Positions 9,984-21,199 of a DNA stretch of 64,000 nucleotides are shown in pieces (position 1 is the first letter of the stretch; every line of letters starts with the position of its first letter). The DNA is from Arbacia lixula (lineage: Eukaryota > Echinodermata > Echinoidea > Arbacioida > Arbaciidae). The position numbers were made by a program, and so were the translations under genes. Location: contig OZ022597.1 in NCBI GenBank assembly GCA_963669155.1, forward strand, positions 9,945,605-10,009,604. The letters are read 5' to 3'. The notes beneath the pieces are model-generated. The model searched no databases. It worked only from the letters and a program-made list of their open reading frames with translations, and was not told the origin of the DNA.

Positions 9984-11250
9984 ACAATCTTTAACTTCCA
10001 TGGTGATGTCGTCTGCTCCACCTGCGCATGCGCAGTAGCCAATTTTAGCATAATTTCTGCTATATTCAGTACTGCACATGCCCATTTGCGCGCTTAATAC
10101 TGTATTCGATAGCGGCAATTCACGTAACAAATTGACATTAACTGGACGAATATTCTATGATTATGATTATGTCATAAAGACAAGAAGGCAGAAAATTTAA
10201 AGATTTGTTAAATTTGATGTACGTGAAAAGGAAGTGGGTATTTTTGTTCAGTAAAATTGAGTATATCTGCCAAAAATGAATGATTAATCGTACTGCTTGT
10301 AACACGTGTTATGATAATCCCTCCCTTTCCGTCTATGTCGCTGGTTGTCTCTCTATAATACACAGATGTACGCACAAACGTATACACCCACACGCACTCA
10401 TACATTATAACGACTAAAAGATTTATTCCCTTAGATGATCTGTAACAAAAAAAAAAAAACATAGTCACCGCTCACATTTCCTCATCTCTACATCCGTTCC
10501 CTGTTTCTCTTTAACATTCTCTCGCCTTCTCCCTTTCTACCAACGAATTCCACATTCTCTCCGTCTCTCTGTTGACCCATCTCCCTTTCTCTCTCTTTAT
10601 GTCATATTGTATGCCCTCTCGCTTTCCCTGTCAGTAGTACTGGCTATATCTCCAAAATGTCACCATCATTATCAGGAAATTAATCATTCACTTTTATATT
10701 TTGGAACGTACCATTTGAAGTTGTTAGATACTAAAAGGAACAAGTTCTTCTGACAAAATTAAATTCCTCTTGAAAACGTTTTTACAATATTTTTTTGAAA
10801 TATCTATTTCGAGAATGACCTTTACAATTTCGGAACTTAAGTGAGCCAATCGTGTCATTGCATGTAATCTCGACATATGTCACATTGTTCAACGATAACT
10901 GATATCAATGTACCAATATTTTGTGCCAGCTGCCCTAACGTCATAGCAAGGCAAAATCATTGCACAATACTTGTCAGAAATTAAAAAGTCTACCAGCATT
11001 AGCTCTAGTGAAGTGTTTACTACGTATACTCAGTACAAGCCAGTTTGGTAGTCAGAAAAATGTTTAAACCAAAAATAATAGTTCTTCAATTTTTGAGTGA
11101 AATACCCCTGCAATCAGAACTAATACATTTTCCATACTGATGGAACCTCATATCAAATTTAATGTTTAATTTCCCACCTGGCTGTAACAATGATGAACAT
11201 AATTTAATAATACATATATAATAGGTATAACATACCCACTCTTACTTCCT
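9984..11250. other. Non-coding stretch shared with copy B
   Basis: Matches about 62259-63495. It contains a CT-rich low-complexity tract (10460-10640) and no supported exon. The small open frame on the minus strand at 10208-10468 is interrupted differently in copy B and is not called. Confidence 0.5.
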
Positions 11251-11257
11251 AGCCTTC

Positions 11258-11335
11258 CCCCCCCCCCCCCCCCTCCCCTTTCAACAAAAAATGCCCCCAT
11301 GCAACTTCCTCTTATTGTTTTTTTTTTTTTTTACT
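11258..11335. repeat. Poly-C and poly-T runs
   Basis: A C run at about 11259-11273 and a T run at about 11319-11332 lie just outside the right end of duplication copy A. Confidence 0.8.
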
Positions 11336-11865
11336 TTTTCATAAGAATAAATAATTGGATTTTAACCAAATTTGATAGGAATGATCCATGGGTAATAGGG
11401 ACCTCAAGTTCTTAAAATGGTGGTACGCAAGTGGCAAGGGGTGGTGATTGGGGTGGCGCCCAAAATGGCCCTAGAGGGCTAATTCCATCTATTATTTGAA
11501 TTTTCTCAAAGGTACATGACTTAATTTTAACCAAATCTAAAAGTCACCTCAGAAAAGAGGACCTAAGTTGTGAAAATGTATATATATCTAAAAAATTCAT
11601 GTTAGATTTCATCAAAACTCGACAGATTATTCTCAGGCAATTGGGAAAAAATGTTACAAACGGGGATCTCATCTGACATGAACTAAAAAAATCTACAAGA
11701 AGTTGGGTAACCATTTCACGGAAATTACTGCACAATTTTGGATAATGATTGAGACATGTCTTTTAAATGGTAGGGCGTAAAAAGGGCATTGTTTCTTTTG
11801 TAGTCAGATTGCCTTTTAAAGGTGATGAAGTCGAAACTCATTTGTTTTCCTCTTGCTTCCAACAG

Positions 11866-11889
11866 AGCTATCGTCAGAAACGAAACCAG
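11866..11889 (+). CDS. Putative 24-nt micro-exon (reads LSSETKP)
   Basis: Acceptor 'ttgcttccaacag' and donor 'gtatgtatt'. Phase 1 reads (E)LSSETKP. It resembles the 6735 exon in length, phase and SSE core but differs in most codons. Confidence 0.5.
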
Positions 11890-12552
11890 GTATGTATTTA
11901 ATCGCATTCCCATAAATACAAGCATTCCTACTTGGCTACAATGCGGGGAATTACATTCATATTTGTTAAAATCATTTAATGGAGCACTTCGACGAAACTT
12001 GATGCAAAATTATGGCAAATAGTGCTTTCAATTAATATGAAATGCACCAATGTGCTCTACGCTCCTGTTTTACCTGGCAAATTAAATACACTACTGAACG
12101 TGATAAGGTCTATCTATAGTTCTTGCTTTGTACAACTATTACACTATTACATGCACAATTTTGAATAGTAATCGAGACAAAATTGCTTGATGACATCAGC
12201 TCGTCAAGCAATAACGTTTTACACTGAAGTGTTATTTGAATATTTTCTTCTCACAATTAGATTGTAACTATAAATTCACAAATGAGAGATCCATTGACGA
12301 TCCAGAACACACGGCAGTATCTCCTAGATGGTAGGACGTATAAAAGGCATTGTATCTTACGTAATATAATGGCATTATAATGGTAATTAAGGCGAAACAT
12401 AAGTGTTGTCTATACACATCAATATGCAGCTGCGGTAATCAGAGGTAACACTGGATGCAAACATAATGTAGGGCATTGTTTTTTACGTAGTCAATTTACC
12501 TTCTAAAGCTGATGAAGTCAAAACGAATATTTTTCCCTCTTGCTACCAACAG

Positions 12553-12576
12553 AGTATTCGTCAGAATGGGAAGTAG
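12553..12576 (+). CDS. Putative 24-nt micro-exon (reads YSSEWEV)
   Basis: Acceptor 'ttgctaccaacag' and donor 'gtatgtatt'. Phase 1 reads (E)YSSEWEV. In the other two phases it would differ in character; phase 1 keeps the SSE core shared with its relatives. Confidence 0.5.
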   Translation, partial: SIRQNGK

Positions 12577-13074
12577 GTATGTATTTAATCGAAGGTAGAG
12601 CGTATGAAGGGCATTAATTGTATATCACGTAGTCGCATGAGCCTCTAACATTGATGAAGTCGATTTAGTCGATTTAGCACCTTGCAGTAATATTCGATTT
12701 CAGGGATTACGAGAACCTGAATTTCCGTCACTGGATTTACATCGAAAGAACAGAAACAAAAATGGCTGGTCTTTGACCTAATAGTTTGCTCAAAATGTTC
12801 ATTTAAACAAATGTGTGCCCACCGTATCATAAGCGTGTCATGCCAATTGATGAAATACTATATGATTATGTTGGTAAAAAAAAAAGTTTCAACTGTGGGA
12901 ACAGAAATACCTGTACCTACTATTAGTTACAGTCAACTTTGTCCATTGTTTAAAAAAACCTGCTGCTCATTTATTTGCTGTCCATTAAATTGTTTTCATA
13001 TTAAAAACACGTTATATAGTTTAAGATTTCAACAGATACACATCTGGAATTATTTCATATCTATCTTATTACAG

Positions 13075-13136
13075 CAAAGAGCGCGAGAGTTCATCAAGAT
13101 GAGGGCTTAGAGGATTTCGCCTCTGAACTAACAAAG
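13075..13136 (+). CDS. Putative 62-nt adapter exon, phase 1 to phase 0
   Basis: The acceptor is 'atctatcttattacag' and the donor 'gtacagtta'. Of the three phases only phase 1 is free of stops, reading KSARVHQDEGLEDFASELTK after the junction codon and ending on a codon boundary. It would join the phase-1 micro-exons upstream to the phase-0 exons downstream. No domain is recognised; the end is acidic and helical in character. Confidence 0.5.
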
Positions 13137-14026
13137 GTACAGTTATTAAAACACGTCGGTGATAATTGTTTACATATGTGTTATAATTCTGGTTACGTAA
13201 TATTGCGAATGCTCTTCAGAATGGCAAATATGCACGTCAATTCTCATCCTTATTCATGGCAATAGAATGACTGTTAGGTGTCGATCTTAATTTTGAAGAG
13301 AAAGATCTTTGTGATCGATCGACATGATTATTTACGTGTTCATTTTCAAACCTCGGCTTCTCAACAATATTTCTTCCTAATTTCACTTATTCGCTACCTC
13401 TCTCTCTTTGGTAGTTCGTAGTCTATAGTTTAGTTCATAGTTAATTGTTTTCACACCTCATAAAATAATACTAACAGAAATCTAAAAAAATACATTTATT
13501 AAATGTTGCCATAATGGATGTATTAGAGTAATACAATGATCAGAATGATGATGAGACTATGGAAAAGCAAGAAGAAAGCTTTTGATGTAGACCCCTTTTC
13601 AACTAAAATGAAGAAAGATTATCAATTAATTATAAACACAATAAAGGTGATACAAAATCACCGTTAATGAATCAAAAACACTTCATCGGTGATATGGGAA
13701 GGGGAACGAAGAGGGGATGGATGGGGATCGACGTGACATGAAGCACTGCATTAATTAGATGAGTATCGTCTTTTTATGTTGGTTTAGACCTATCTAGAAA
13801 AACATTACGCGGGGGCAGGTGGACGAATTGATATGTATAGCTAACAATATTTTTGTGCATCAACAGCAGTTATGTGTTGTTGAATTATGTGTTTTAAGCT
13901 TTCTTTTTAATGTATGTAGGGAAGCAGTTTGTCTTATGGTTCGGTATAAGGTGTTTCAAAATTTTGGTCCAAGGAATGTGAACAATCTATCGGCTCAGAG
14001 TGTTCTGTTACGTGGAAGGTGGAAAT
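13137..14026. other. Non-coding stretch
   Basis: AT-rich, without a recognisable repeat or supported exon. Open frames here are short and have no splice context. Confidence 0.4.
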
Positions 14027-14990
14027 TTCGGGAAGCACTCGTTTAATATTCCGAAGGTTCGTTATTCCGAACGTGTTTAATTTTAATACATATATGCAGA
14101 CGTTTCTTGTGGGTTTTCCACGTTAGACTACTGTTAATGGTTTAGGTTACTTTTGATAAGATGATATTGTCCAACACAAGATGTCGTAAGAATAATGTTA
14201 TCAAGATGGGAAGCACTCGTTATTCCGAAGGTTCGTTATTCTGAAGGTTCGAATACTCCGAAGGGTCGTTATTCCGAAGGATCACTATTCCTTATTCAGA
14301 AAGTTCATTCGTCCAAAAATGAAATAAGGTTCGTTTGTCCGAAACGAAATAAGATTCGTTAGTTGGAAGGTTCGTTAGTCCGAAAAAAACCCGATATTCG
14401 TTATTCCGAAGGTTTGTTTGTCCGAAAATGTAAAAAAGGTTCGTTAGTCCGAAAATGTGAAAAGAATCGTTAATTCCAAAAATGAAATAAACTTATTTTA
14501 GTAACAAAATCGGATGTTGTCGTTACGAAATAATAGATTATTATATAATGATAATCTCGGAGGAAATTAATGCATAGGCCTACTGTACTTTGTTGCCCAA
14601 GCATATTTTATCAAGAAGTGGCGTGGATCAAGCATCTTGATTCTTAGTTTTTCTGAGCAATTGCTGCCTGAGACGATGGCTGTTTTGCCCCAGCCCCCCC
14701 CCCCCAGCCAAAAAAAGGGGATCGACCCCCCCCCCCCCCCCCTGTTGGACGTTTTAACTGCTCCCTATTTTATTTTCGGATTAACGTATCTTCGGCATAA
14801 CGACCCTTCTGAATAACGCCACAAATGCTCGGATTAACGAACCTTTTTTTGTTTTCTGACTTACGAACATCGACGTATAGGCAATTTACGTGTTTCGGAA
14901 TTACGATCCTTCGGAAAAACGAACCTTCGGAATTACAAACTTTGGGAATAACGAACCTTTGGAATATCGAACTCTAACCATCGAGTTACT
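14027..14990. repeat. Foldback satellite of 'gttcgttattccgaa' units
   Basis: Many copies of 'cgttattccgaaggttcg' run in one orientation from 14027 to about 14480. The complementary orientation ('ggaataacgaacctt') runs from about 14760 to 14990. The centre has two C runs (14693-14705 and 14727-14742). The whole can fold on itself. A short related element is at 22283-22460. Confidence 0.75.
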
Positions 14991-14999
14991 GAAAAGCAT

Positions 15000-15565
15000 A
15001 TGGGCATTTTCACGGTAACTGACGTCACACGGCAAAATTTTACACCTCTTTCACTGTGTACCTCTCCCTTACTCCAAACGACTCAAGTTTTGATATAGTT
15101 TAATAAAGTTAACCTTGGTTTTTAAACTGATATCAAGATTTTCCATGCAACCCGCATTTGTTACGCTACAGCGAGCAAGAATGTGTTTGTACCTGACGTT
15201 TCACGAAAAGGACATGCAATTTTAGGTTGTTCAGTAAAATTGAAATATCTCATGTCCCTGATTGCATAGAGTGTTGAGTTCAATGTGTAAGGATACAAAA
15301 TATTAAATGATATGTTATTGTACTTTTAAGGCTATGATAATTTTTTTAATGACCATGCTGGTAAATGACATTACATAACACTTAATTTTGCCATAGAGAT
15401 ATAACATGAATGTCAATGTGTGTAATCATTGCATTGTGTCTTCTATCCACATGCAAGTGAATTTGATGTGGCAGTATACCTGAGTACCTAGGAACATTTC
15501 AATGAGAAGACACTTTTTTAAATTCCTCTTCTGTGCTTTAAACAATGGTCGGTAACTGACATAAC
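15000..15565. other. Non-coding stretch
   Basis: AT-rich, nothing recognised. Contains 'ggtaactgac' motifs also found around 22020-22220. Confidence 0.35.
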
Positions 15566-16078
15566 GTTTTTTTAATTAAAAATCACATTTATTTCCTTCA
15601 AACAGATACAAAATAATATTTGACGTAGCAACGAATACAGTATATAACTCGGCACAAATTTGAAGGAGGCGAAAACCCGAAAAGCAAAGCTTGAGTTGGG
15701 GTCGCCAGATACAAATAAGCAACAAGTTACGTACTGTAATGACATCATATGTAATTGCATATAAAAAAAAGTTAAGAGTATAAAATAAACATACAGTAGA
15801 TGGAGAAGAGGGAGAAGAAATGTAGGCATTAGAAGATAAGTTCATTTGAACAAAAGAGTAAACTGGTCGCAATAACGTAACATTGGTACATGTATATAGA
15901 GCTTGACTGGCATTTGTCTAGTATAGCAACAGGTAAGGCATGTGTATTAATTAACAATAGAAATGGAAGGTAGTTCAAGCATGTCAACATGTCAATGTTC
16001 TGCATTTATATAAAGCTTCATTTTATAAGAGAAAGAATGCAAAGAACGAAAGTTTGGTAGGCGGGCTGGTAAACTGTT

Positions 16079-17604
16079 CTAAAGTTTTGGCCCAGAGTAG
16101 CGAATATCGTACTGGTATCTTCGGGTTCTATGTTTCGGTAAATGAATTTGGGTAGCGTTTCTCGTACTATACTCATGGATATCCGAAATGAAGTTAAAAT
16201 GACAGAGATTACTAAATTGCGAGGGGAAAATGTTGTTTGTGCTTTTGTACATAAAAATACTTTGCTGATGCAAATTAATATCGCTAAATTTCAATAATTT
16301 TAACTCTTTGAATACAGGATTTGTGTGAGATTAAAAATGTAATCCAAATATAATACGAACAATCCTCTTTTGCAGTAGTATAAGCTTTAGGATGCTAGAC
16401 TTACAGGAGTTGGCCCAAATAATATTACAATACGAGAAATATGGAAGTATCAGAGCACAATATAACATACGTAGAATGTGACTTGCCAAGAGATATCTAA
16501 TTTTAGATATAATACCAATGTTTTTGGATACTTTGCTTTCGACCTCATGTATATGATCTTTCCATGTCATAAAACTATCTAAATAAATTGCAAGGAACTT
16601 GACTTTGTCTACTCGTGGTAATATTACATTGTCGAGTATAATACATGCATCATTCAAATCGAAATTCTTTCTATTATGAAAAAAACATGTAGTTACATTT
16701 CTTGATATTTAAAGATAATTTGTCAGCTTTAAACCATTCACATACATGTACGAGATTTGCATTCACAGTGTCACAAAGGGAGTTCTAGTTTGAATTGTTA
16801 TGAAGTATGTTTGTATCATCGGCGTATAGTATAAAGGATAGCTCATTTGCTGATTTATAAATATCATTAATATATAATATGAATAACAATGGGCCGAGGA
16901 GACTGCCCTGGGGAATTCCACAGTTTATTGTCTTAAAGTCTGACACACACGATTTGTATTTAGTACATTGTACACGATTATTAATATAGATGGTGAACCA
17001 ATTATAAGCAATACCACGTATGCCGTAACGATATAATTTAGATAGTAGTATGTTATGGTTACTATGGCTTTGGATAAGTCGATGAAAACTCCAATTGCGA
17101 ACTCATTATTTTCAAAAGCATCGATTATTTTACTAGAGATACTGGTAAGAGCCATGCTTGTGGAATAATCTTTACGAAACCCAAATTGATTTTCATAAAG
17201 AATAGAACATTTATCAAGAAATTCGAAAGTCCTCTTGTAAACAATACGCTTTGATAACTTCGAAAAAACAGATAAAACAGAAATAGGTCTGTAGGTCGTA
17301 AATTCACCTTTGTCCCCAGATTTAAAATTATTGTCACTTTGGACTTTTTGAAATCATGAGGAAACATTCCTTTTGATAAAGAAAAATTAAATATATGACA
17401 CAAAGGTCCACAAATATATGGTACGACTTGTTGAATGACTCTTGGACTATATTCATACAAACCAGCCGCTCTATTGTTTTTAAATGTTTTAACAATGTTA
17501 CAAATCTCATTCTCCGAGGTGGGATACAGATACAAAGAGTCAGTTGGTGGATTATTGATGAACTTCAAATAGTCCGTTTGAGTTTCAGGGATTCTCTTTG
17601 CCAA
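16079..17604 (-). pseudogene. LINE reverse transcriptase, interrupted
   Basis: The RT is recognisable from 'ENEICNIVKTFKNNRAAG' through 'IGVFIDLSKA' to the thumb ('ILPRVDKVKFLAIYLD') but is split among several frames. The catalytic YADD is still encoded, at 16826-16815. In the second copy this motif is destroyed. Confidence 0.75.
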
Positions 17605-17685
17605 AGATGGACCGATATTATTAAAAAAAATATATTAAACGAATTCGATATAATGCTCGGTTCTGTAACAGTTTTCCCGTTATGT

Positions 17686-19185
17686 TTAAACACAGAATTT
17701 CTTACTTGGTTTACTTTTATTAAGTAGTAAATTAATTGTTTTCCAAGTGCGGTTAATATTGGATTTATTGAGTAAAAATTCATTATGAAAATATTGTGAT
17801 TTTGTTTTACAAATTAGCGTTGTAAGTAAATTACGATAACTTTTATAAACGGAAGCATTTTCTTCTGACGGATTACGTATATACCATTTATATAATTTAT
17901 TCTTATGTAGAATAGACTGTAACAAGCCTTTCGTCATCCAATATTTCAACTTTTTATTCCTATTATTTTCAGCTACGACAGGGGGATTTTTATCACATAG
18001 TTTACGAAAATTCACCTGAAAAAGATTATAACTTTCATTTGGATCGTCATTATTATATACTTCTCCCCAGTCGACTTCTTGTAAATCCCTACATAAAACT
18101 TCAATATTTCTTTCATTTATCATTCTACAGCTAGCCTTTGCATTTGGTGATTTTACATTGCTAGTGCCGAATTTTGATATATGAAAGACTGGCAAGTGAT
18201 CAGAGACATCAAAATACAATAAACCAGAATCAATGGATGAATGTATGTTGTTTGTAAATATGTTATCGATTAACGTGGCAGACGACTTCGTAATACGTGA
18301 AGGTTTGTTAATTAAAGGGTAGCATGAATTACTAAATATCATATTAATAAAGTTTTTAACAGAATTGTTTTGATCATGTTGTAATAGGTCAATATTGAAA
18401 TCACCCATTAAAAAACTTAATTTGTTTTCGCTGGTGAGTTTAGCGAACATAGCGTCCATTGCTTCTGAAAAATCGTCAATTGGAACGTTTGGGGGTTTAT
18501 ATATGACACCTACAATAATGTCCTTTCTTTTTTCTTGAAATATTTCTACAAAAATAGAGTCGCATAAATTTGCATCGAGCATGAGGTCATCTCTTTGAAA
18601 ATAGGTATATGAGTTTGCAATGTACATTCCGACACCTCCGCCATATTTATGATGCCTATTCTTACAAACAAATGTGTATTTATCGATGTTCAATAAAGGA
18701 CTATCGTCTGTTAACCAAGTCTCTGAAATACCAACAATATCAAACTGAAAGTTTAAGAGGCTCAAAAAATGGTTAAGGGAATCAAAGTTTTTAAGAATAC
18801 TTCTCGTATTAAAATGAATATTGGAAAAAGATTCATTAACATTGATGCTACTAAATGTTTTAGCAAAGTTTTCCGCTTCATAATAATTTGAACTGGACGT
18901 CGCATAGTCCGCAAAATAATTAATGTCTGGGTCTATGTTTACATTATTGTTATGCATGTTACTATCAATCATAAATGGGTCAAACCTGAGGTTTAAATTG
19001 GCAATTTCGGTGGGGCCTGATATAGCCGATTCCAAATCATCTACGGAATGAAACGGGAACACATGGGATGAACAATGGATACACATGAGCAGGCTCTCAG
19101 TCCATTCACTATATACAACGTTACATTTGCACGATTGACAGTAGATTTGATTACGTAATATGACATAATTATCATCAGGCATCAA
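17686..19185 (-). CDS. LINE endonuclease domain, 499 residues, uninterrupted
   Basis: Residues ~17-37 have a CxxCxC...CxxC zinc-binding pattern. Residues ~115-345 form an endonuclease/exonuclease/phosphatase domain: 'NIHFNTRSI', 'FDIVGISETWL', 'GVGMYI', 'GVIYKPP', 'FLMGDFNID', 'IDNIFTN' and 'SDHLPVF', with the catalytic Glu, Asp and His positions in place. The domain nicks target DNA in target-primed reverse transcription. The frame is open up to the linker before the RT ('SKPSKKFCV'), then breaks. In an active element it would be continuous with the RT. Confidence 0.85.
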   Translation of the reverse strand: MMPDDNYVILRNQIYCQSCKCNVVYSEWTESLLMCIHCSSHVFPFHSVDDLESAISGPTEIANLNLRFDPFMIDSNMHNNNVNIDPDINYFADYATSSSNYYEAENFAKTFSSINVNESFSNIHFNTRSILKNFDSLNHFLSLLNFQFDIVGISETWLTDDSPLLNIDKYTFVCKNRHHKYGGGVGMYIANSYTYFQRDDLMLDANLCDSIFVEIFQEKRKDIIVGVIYKPPNVPIDDFSEAMDAMFAKLTSENKLSFLMGDFNIDLLQHDQNNSVKNFINMIFSNSCYPLINKPSRITKSSATLIDNIFTNNIHSSIDSGLLYFDVSDHLPVFHISKFGTSNVKSPNAKASCRMINERNIEVLCRDLQEVDWGEVYNNDDPNESYNLFQVNFRKLCDKNPPVVAENNRNKKLKYWMTKGLLQSILHKNKLYKWYIRNPSEENASVYKSYRNLLTTLICKTKSQYFHNEFLLNKSNINRTWKTINLLLNKSKPSKKFCV

Positions 19186-19505
19186 TACAGTACTAATTTA
19201 AATACAAGGTTGACAACAAATATAGCGGGCACAACTGAACCTGAGTGAGATGTAAGCTGCCTGAATAAGGCACGACAGAATGAATAAAACTGGAACGAAA
19301 CGGCAACACATGGGATGAACAATGGATACACATGAGCAAGCTCTCATTCCATTAACGTTACATTTGCATGATTGACAGTAGATTTGATTACGTAATAGAA
19401 CATGATTATCATTAGGCATCAATACAGCACTACTCATTTAAATACAAGGTGGACAACAAATATCGCCCTGAGTGAGACGTAAGCTGCCTGAATAAGGTAC
19501 GACAA
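19045..19505. repeat. Direct duplication at the LINE 5' end
   Basis: 'aacacatgggatgaacaatg' begins both 19057 and 19304, and the homology continues for about 210 bp, through 'taagctgcctgaataaggca' or its variant. The duplicated part encodes the N-terminal Cys-rich segment; the outer copy is out of frame. Confidence 0.7.
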
Positions 19506-19983
19506 TGCCTTCGTATGGCAATACCAGTAATGTGTTTAAAAATAATTGATGTACCAGAGAACAAAGAGTTCGCGATACAATTTATAAGAAATCTAAGCAT
19601 GCCAGAGAAAAGGGTATAGGTACAGGGATAGAGAAGTAAAGAAGGATAGAAGAACATAGAACAACAATTTAAGCAAAAACAGCTGCAGACACAGATTGTG
19701 CTGTGAGTGCACAAAAAGAAACAAAATTACAATCAGATATGGTGTAGGTACCGCTCCGTGCAACAACGAGAATGAAAACAACAACCTCGCCGTATATACA
19801 TTGAACTGTACACAATGAATCAACTTGCCATGTACTCGAGAGGCTTCAGAACCTAACAATTTTCATTTGCAAAAAGAAATATTAATATCATCTAGAAATC
19901 TAGAACTATGTACAACATTCGACAATGGAAGATGCATTTGATTTTATAGAGTATGGAGTGATGACAAATTTTTTGTTTTTCAG

Positions 19984-20013
19984 ATCATCACACTAGAGGA
20001 AAAACAAGTAGAA
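19984..20013 (+). CDS. Putative 30-nt micro-exon (reads IITLEEKQVE in phase 0)
   Basis: Strong acceptor ('gacaaattttttgtttttcag') and consensus donor ('gtaagttc'). Phase 0 reads IITLEEKQVE and fits the end phase of the 62-nt exon. Phase 1 (DHHTRGKTSR) is also open, so phase is not proven here. Confidence 0.45.
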
Positions 20014-20321
20014 GTAAGTTCTGAGTAATTTATATCGACTAGATATATGTAAATGTATATATTTATATCAAATTATACAAACAAAACCACTATAGTTTTG
20101 CTGTCAGGCCAGTGTAAACATACGCTTTCTTATATTCATTAGATAATTGGTCACGAAAATCATTATCTCATTAACTTTTAGTCTGAGACTGAAAAAAATA
20201 TAGAAAGAAAATTTTCAGTCAATTATCATGTGAACAAAATTATGACAGATATATCCATTTACAACTCGGCTTCTGCTTGACACGTCTGCGTAAAATCAAA
20301 GGTGGTTCCATTCATATGTCG

Positions 20322-21023
20322 TCATTTTCCGGCCGTGAACTTTAGTTTAGTTCCCTGCTGGTGGGGTCGTTTTACTTTCTGAGAATATCTTCGCTTTTCT
20401 GCAAGGTCTTCCTTGGTTAGGTCATCGACTACGAAGTAGCTTTCGTTGGCCAGTGTGGATCGCGCCGACTTCATTATGGCTACTTTATCGCGGAAAGATA
20501 GAAGCTTAAATAATATGTGTCCGGGACGATTTGGGTCGGTTGATGGCTTACCGTCGCGATGAGCGCGTTCGATGCGTGGATTGATCCCGAATTTCTCGCT
20601 AATGATATTCTGTACGATGCCGATGCAGTCCTCATCGGCGGTTTCGGGTTTTCCTATGCGCACGTTGTTACGGCGGGAGAAGCGCTCTGCCTTGTTGATG
20701 CCTGCCTTCTGCTCGGCCGAGTCGTGTAGTAGCGAGGACATCTCGAGCGTGGAAATCCGCAATTCGAGCGTTGAGTTTTTGGCGAATAGCTCGGTTACAC
20801 GTTGGGACTCGAACTCGATGGTCGCCCCGAGATCTCTCTCAACTCTCTTCACGCTTTCAACCATAGAATCAACAGCCTTCCTGATCATTTGCTCAATTTT
20901 TTCTGTCATTGCAATGAAATACTGATCGATGTGTTCAGTGCTTACATTTGGTGATGGGCGGTCGAGCGTAGATCGCGTATTGCCAGCAGCTGCGTCGGGC
21001 AGGTTCCGCGGAGGTGATTTCAC
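20322..21023 (-). CDS. LINE ORF1 protein (coiled coil, RRM and C-terminal domain)
   Basis: A 233-residue frame. Residues ~30-105 are heptad-rich (coiled coil), then 'ERFSRRNNVRIGKPE' opens an RRM-like domain, followed by 'IERAHRDGKP', 'RPGHILFKLLSFRDK' and 'KSARSTLANES', typical of L1/Tx1-type ORF1 nucleic-acid chaperones. The frame stops at a TGA where family members usually have a Trp codon ('TAGK' then stop), and homologous reading goes on for about 20 more codons to about 20265, so the stop is probably a nonsense mutation. No ORF2 follows within 300 bases, so this is a 3'-truncated fragment or relict. Confidence 0.75.
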   Translation of the reverse strand: MKSPPRNLPDAAAGNTRSTLDRPSPNVSTEHIDQYFIAMTEKIEQMIRKAVDSMVESVKRVERDLGATIEFESQRVTELFAKNSTLELRISTLEMSSLLHDSAEQKAGINKAERFSRRNNVRIGKPETADEDCIGIVQNIISEKFGINPRIERAHRDGKPSTDPNRPGHILFKLLSFRDKVAIMKSARSTLANESYFVVDDLTKEDLAEKRRYSQKVKRPHQQGTKLKFTAGK

Positions 21024-21199
21024 GTGGTTCGTTCCATCGTCTTCAGAAGAGAAGTGCGAAGATCTGTGCAGATTTTCCTCTTCTTCCTGAGTTATTAAAT
21101 CTCCTTTTGCCCTCCTTCCACGTCTCGTCTTTTAAGAAGTCATCATTGACGATTGTACGAGATGTGTTTCGTACAAAAAATGAAAAAAGCGAGTAAAAC

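Larger units (their letters stand above)
4060..11250. repeat. Segmental duplication, copy A
   Basis: Three blocks match copy B in the same order and orientation. 4060-~5040 matches 47240-~48170. ~5340-7660 matches 56160-61160 once the LINE at 56.4-58.9 kb is removed. 8880-11250 matches 61165-63495. Copy A has an extra 1.2 kb (7660-8880), containing the 48-nt exon and a foldback hairpin, that copy B lacks. Copy B has ~8 kb of tandem array that copy A lacks. Both left and right breakpoints are sharp. Confidence 0.8.
11700..12680. repeat. Additional diverged micro-exon repeat units
   Basis: Partial copies of the flanks seen in copies A and B recur here ('atttaatggagca', 'aatgcaccaatgtgctctac', 'gtcaagcaataacg'). 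They carry two 24-nt exons. The units are more diverged than those in the array, so they are older. Confidence 0.6.
15566..19510 (-). mobile_element. CR1/Jockey-superfamily LINE, near full-length ORF2, broken
   Basis: The 3' end is at about 15566-15600 (minus-strand tail rich in AAATAAATGTGATT and A). From 5' to 3' on the minus strand: a Cys-rich motif ('YCQSCKC', 'CIHC'), an apurinic endonuclease, and a reverse transcriptase with C-terminal thumb. The same element, 5'-truncated, lies at 56407-58920. Frame breaks are spread through the RT. The first 200 bp of the coding part are duplicated (19045-19270 and 19292-19505). Confidence 0.85.

Noticed and set aside
10208-10468. 86-codon minus-strand frame, also seen at 62471-62818
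   Set aside because: The two copies differ in frame and length, the composition is that of non-coding DNA and no domain is visible.
4000-13000. CRISPR-like array interpretation of the regularly spaced repeats
   Set aside because: Units are about 770 bp with splice-like signals, far from the short repeat and spacer pattern of CRISPR, and the DNA is eukaryotic.
13819-14046. 75-codon plus-strand frame
   Set aside because: Its end runs into the foldback satellite and it has no domain, start context or splice sites.
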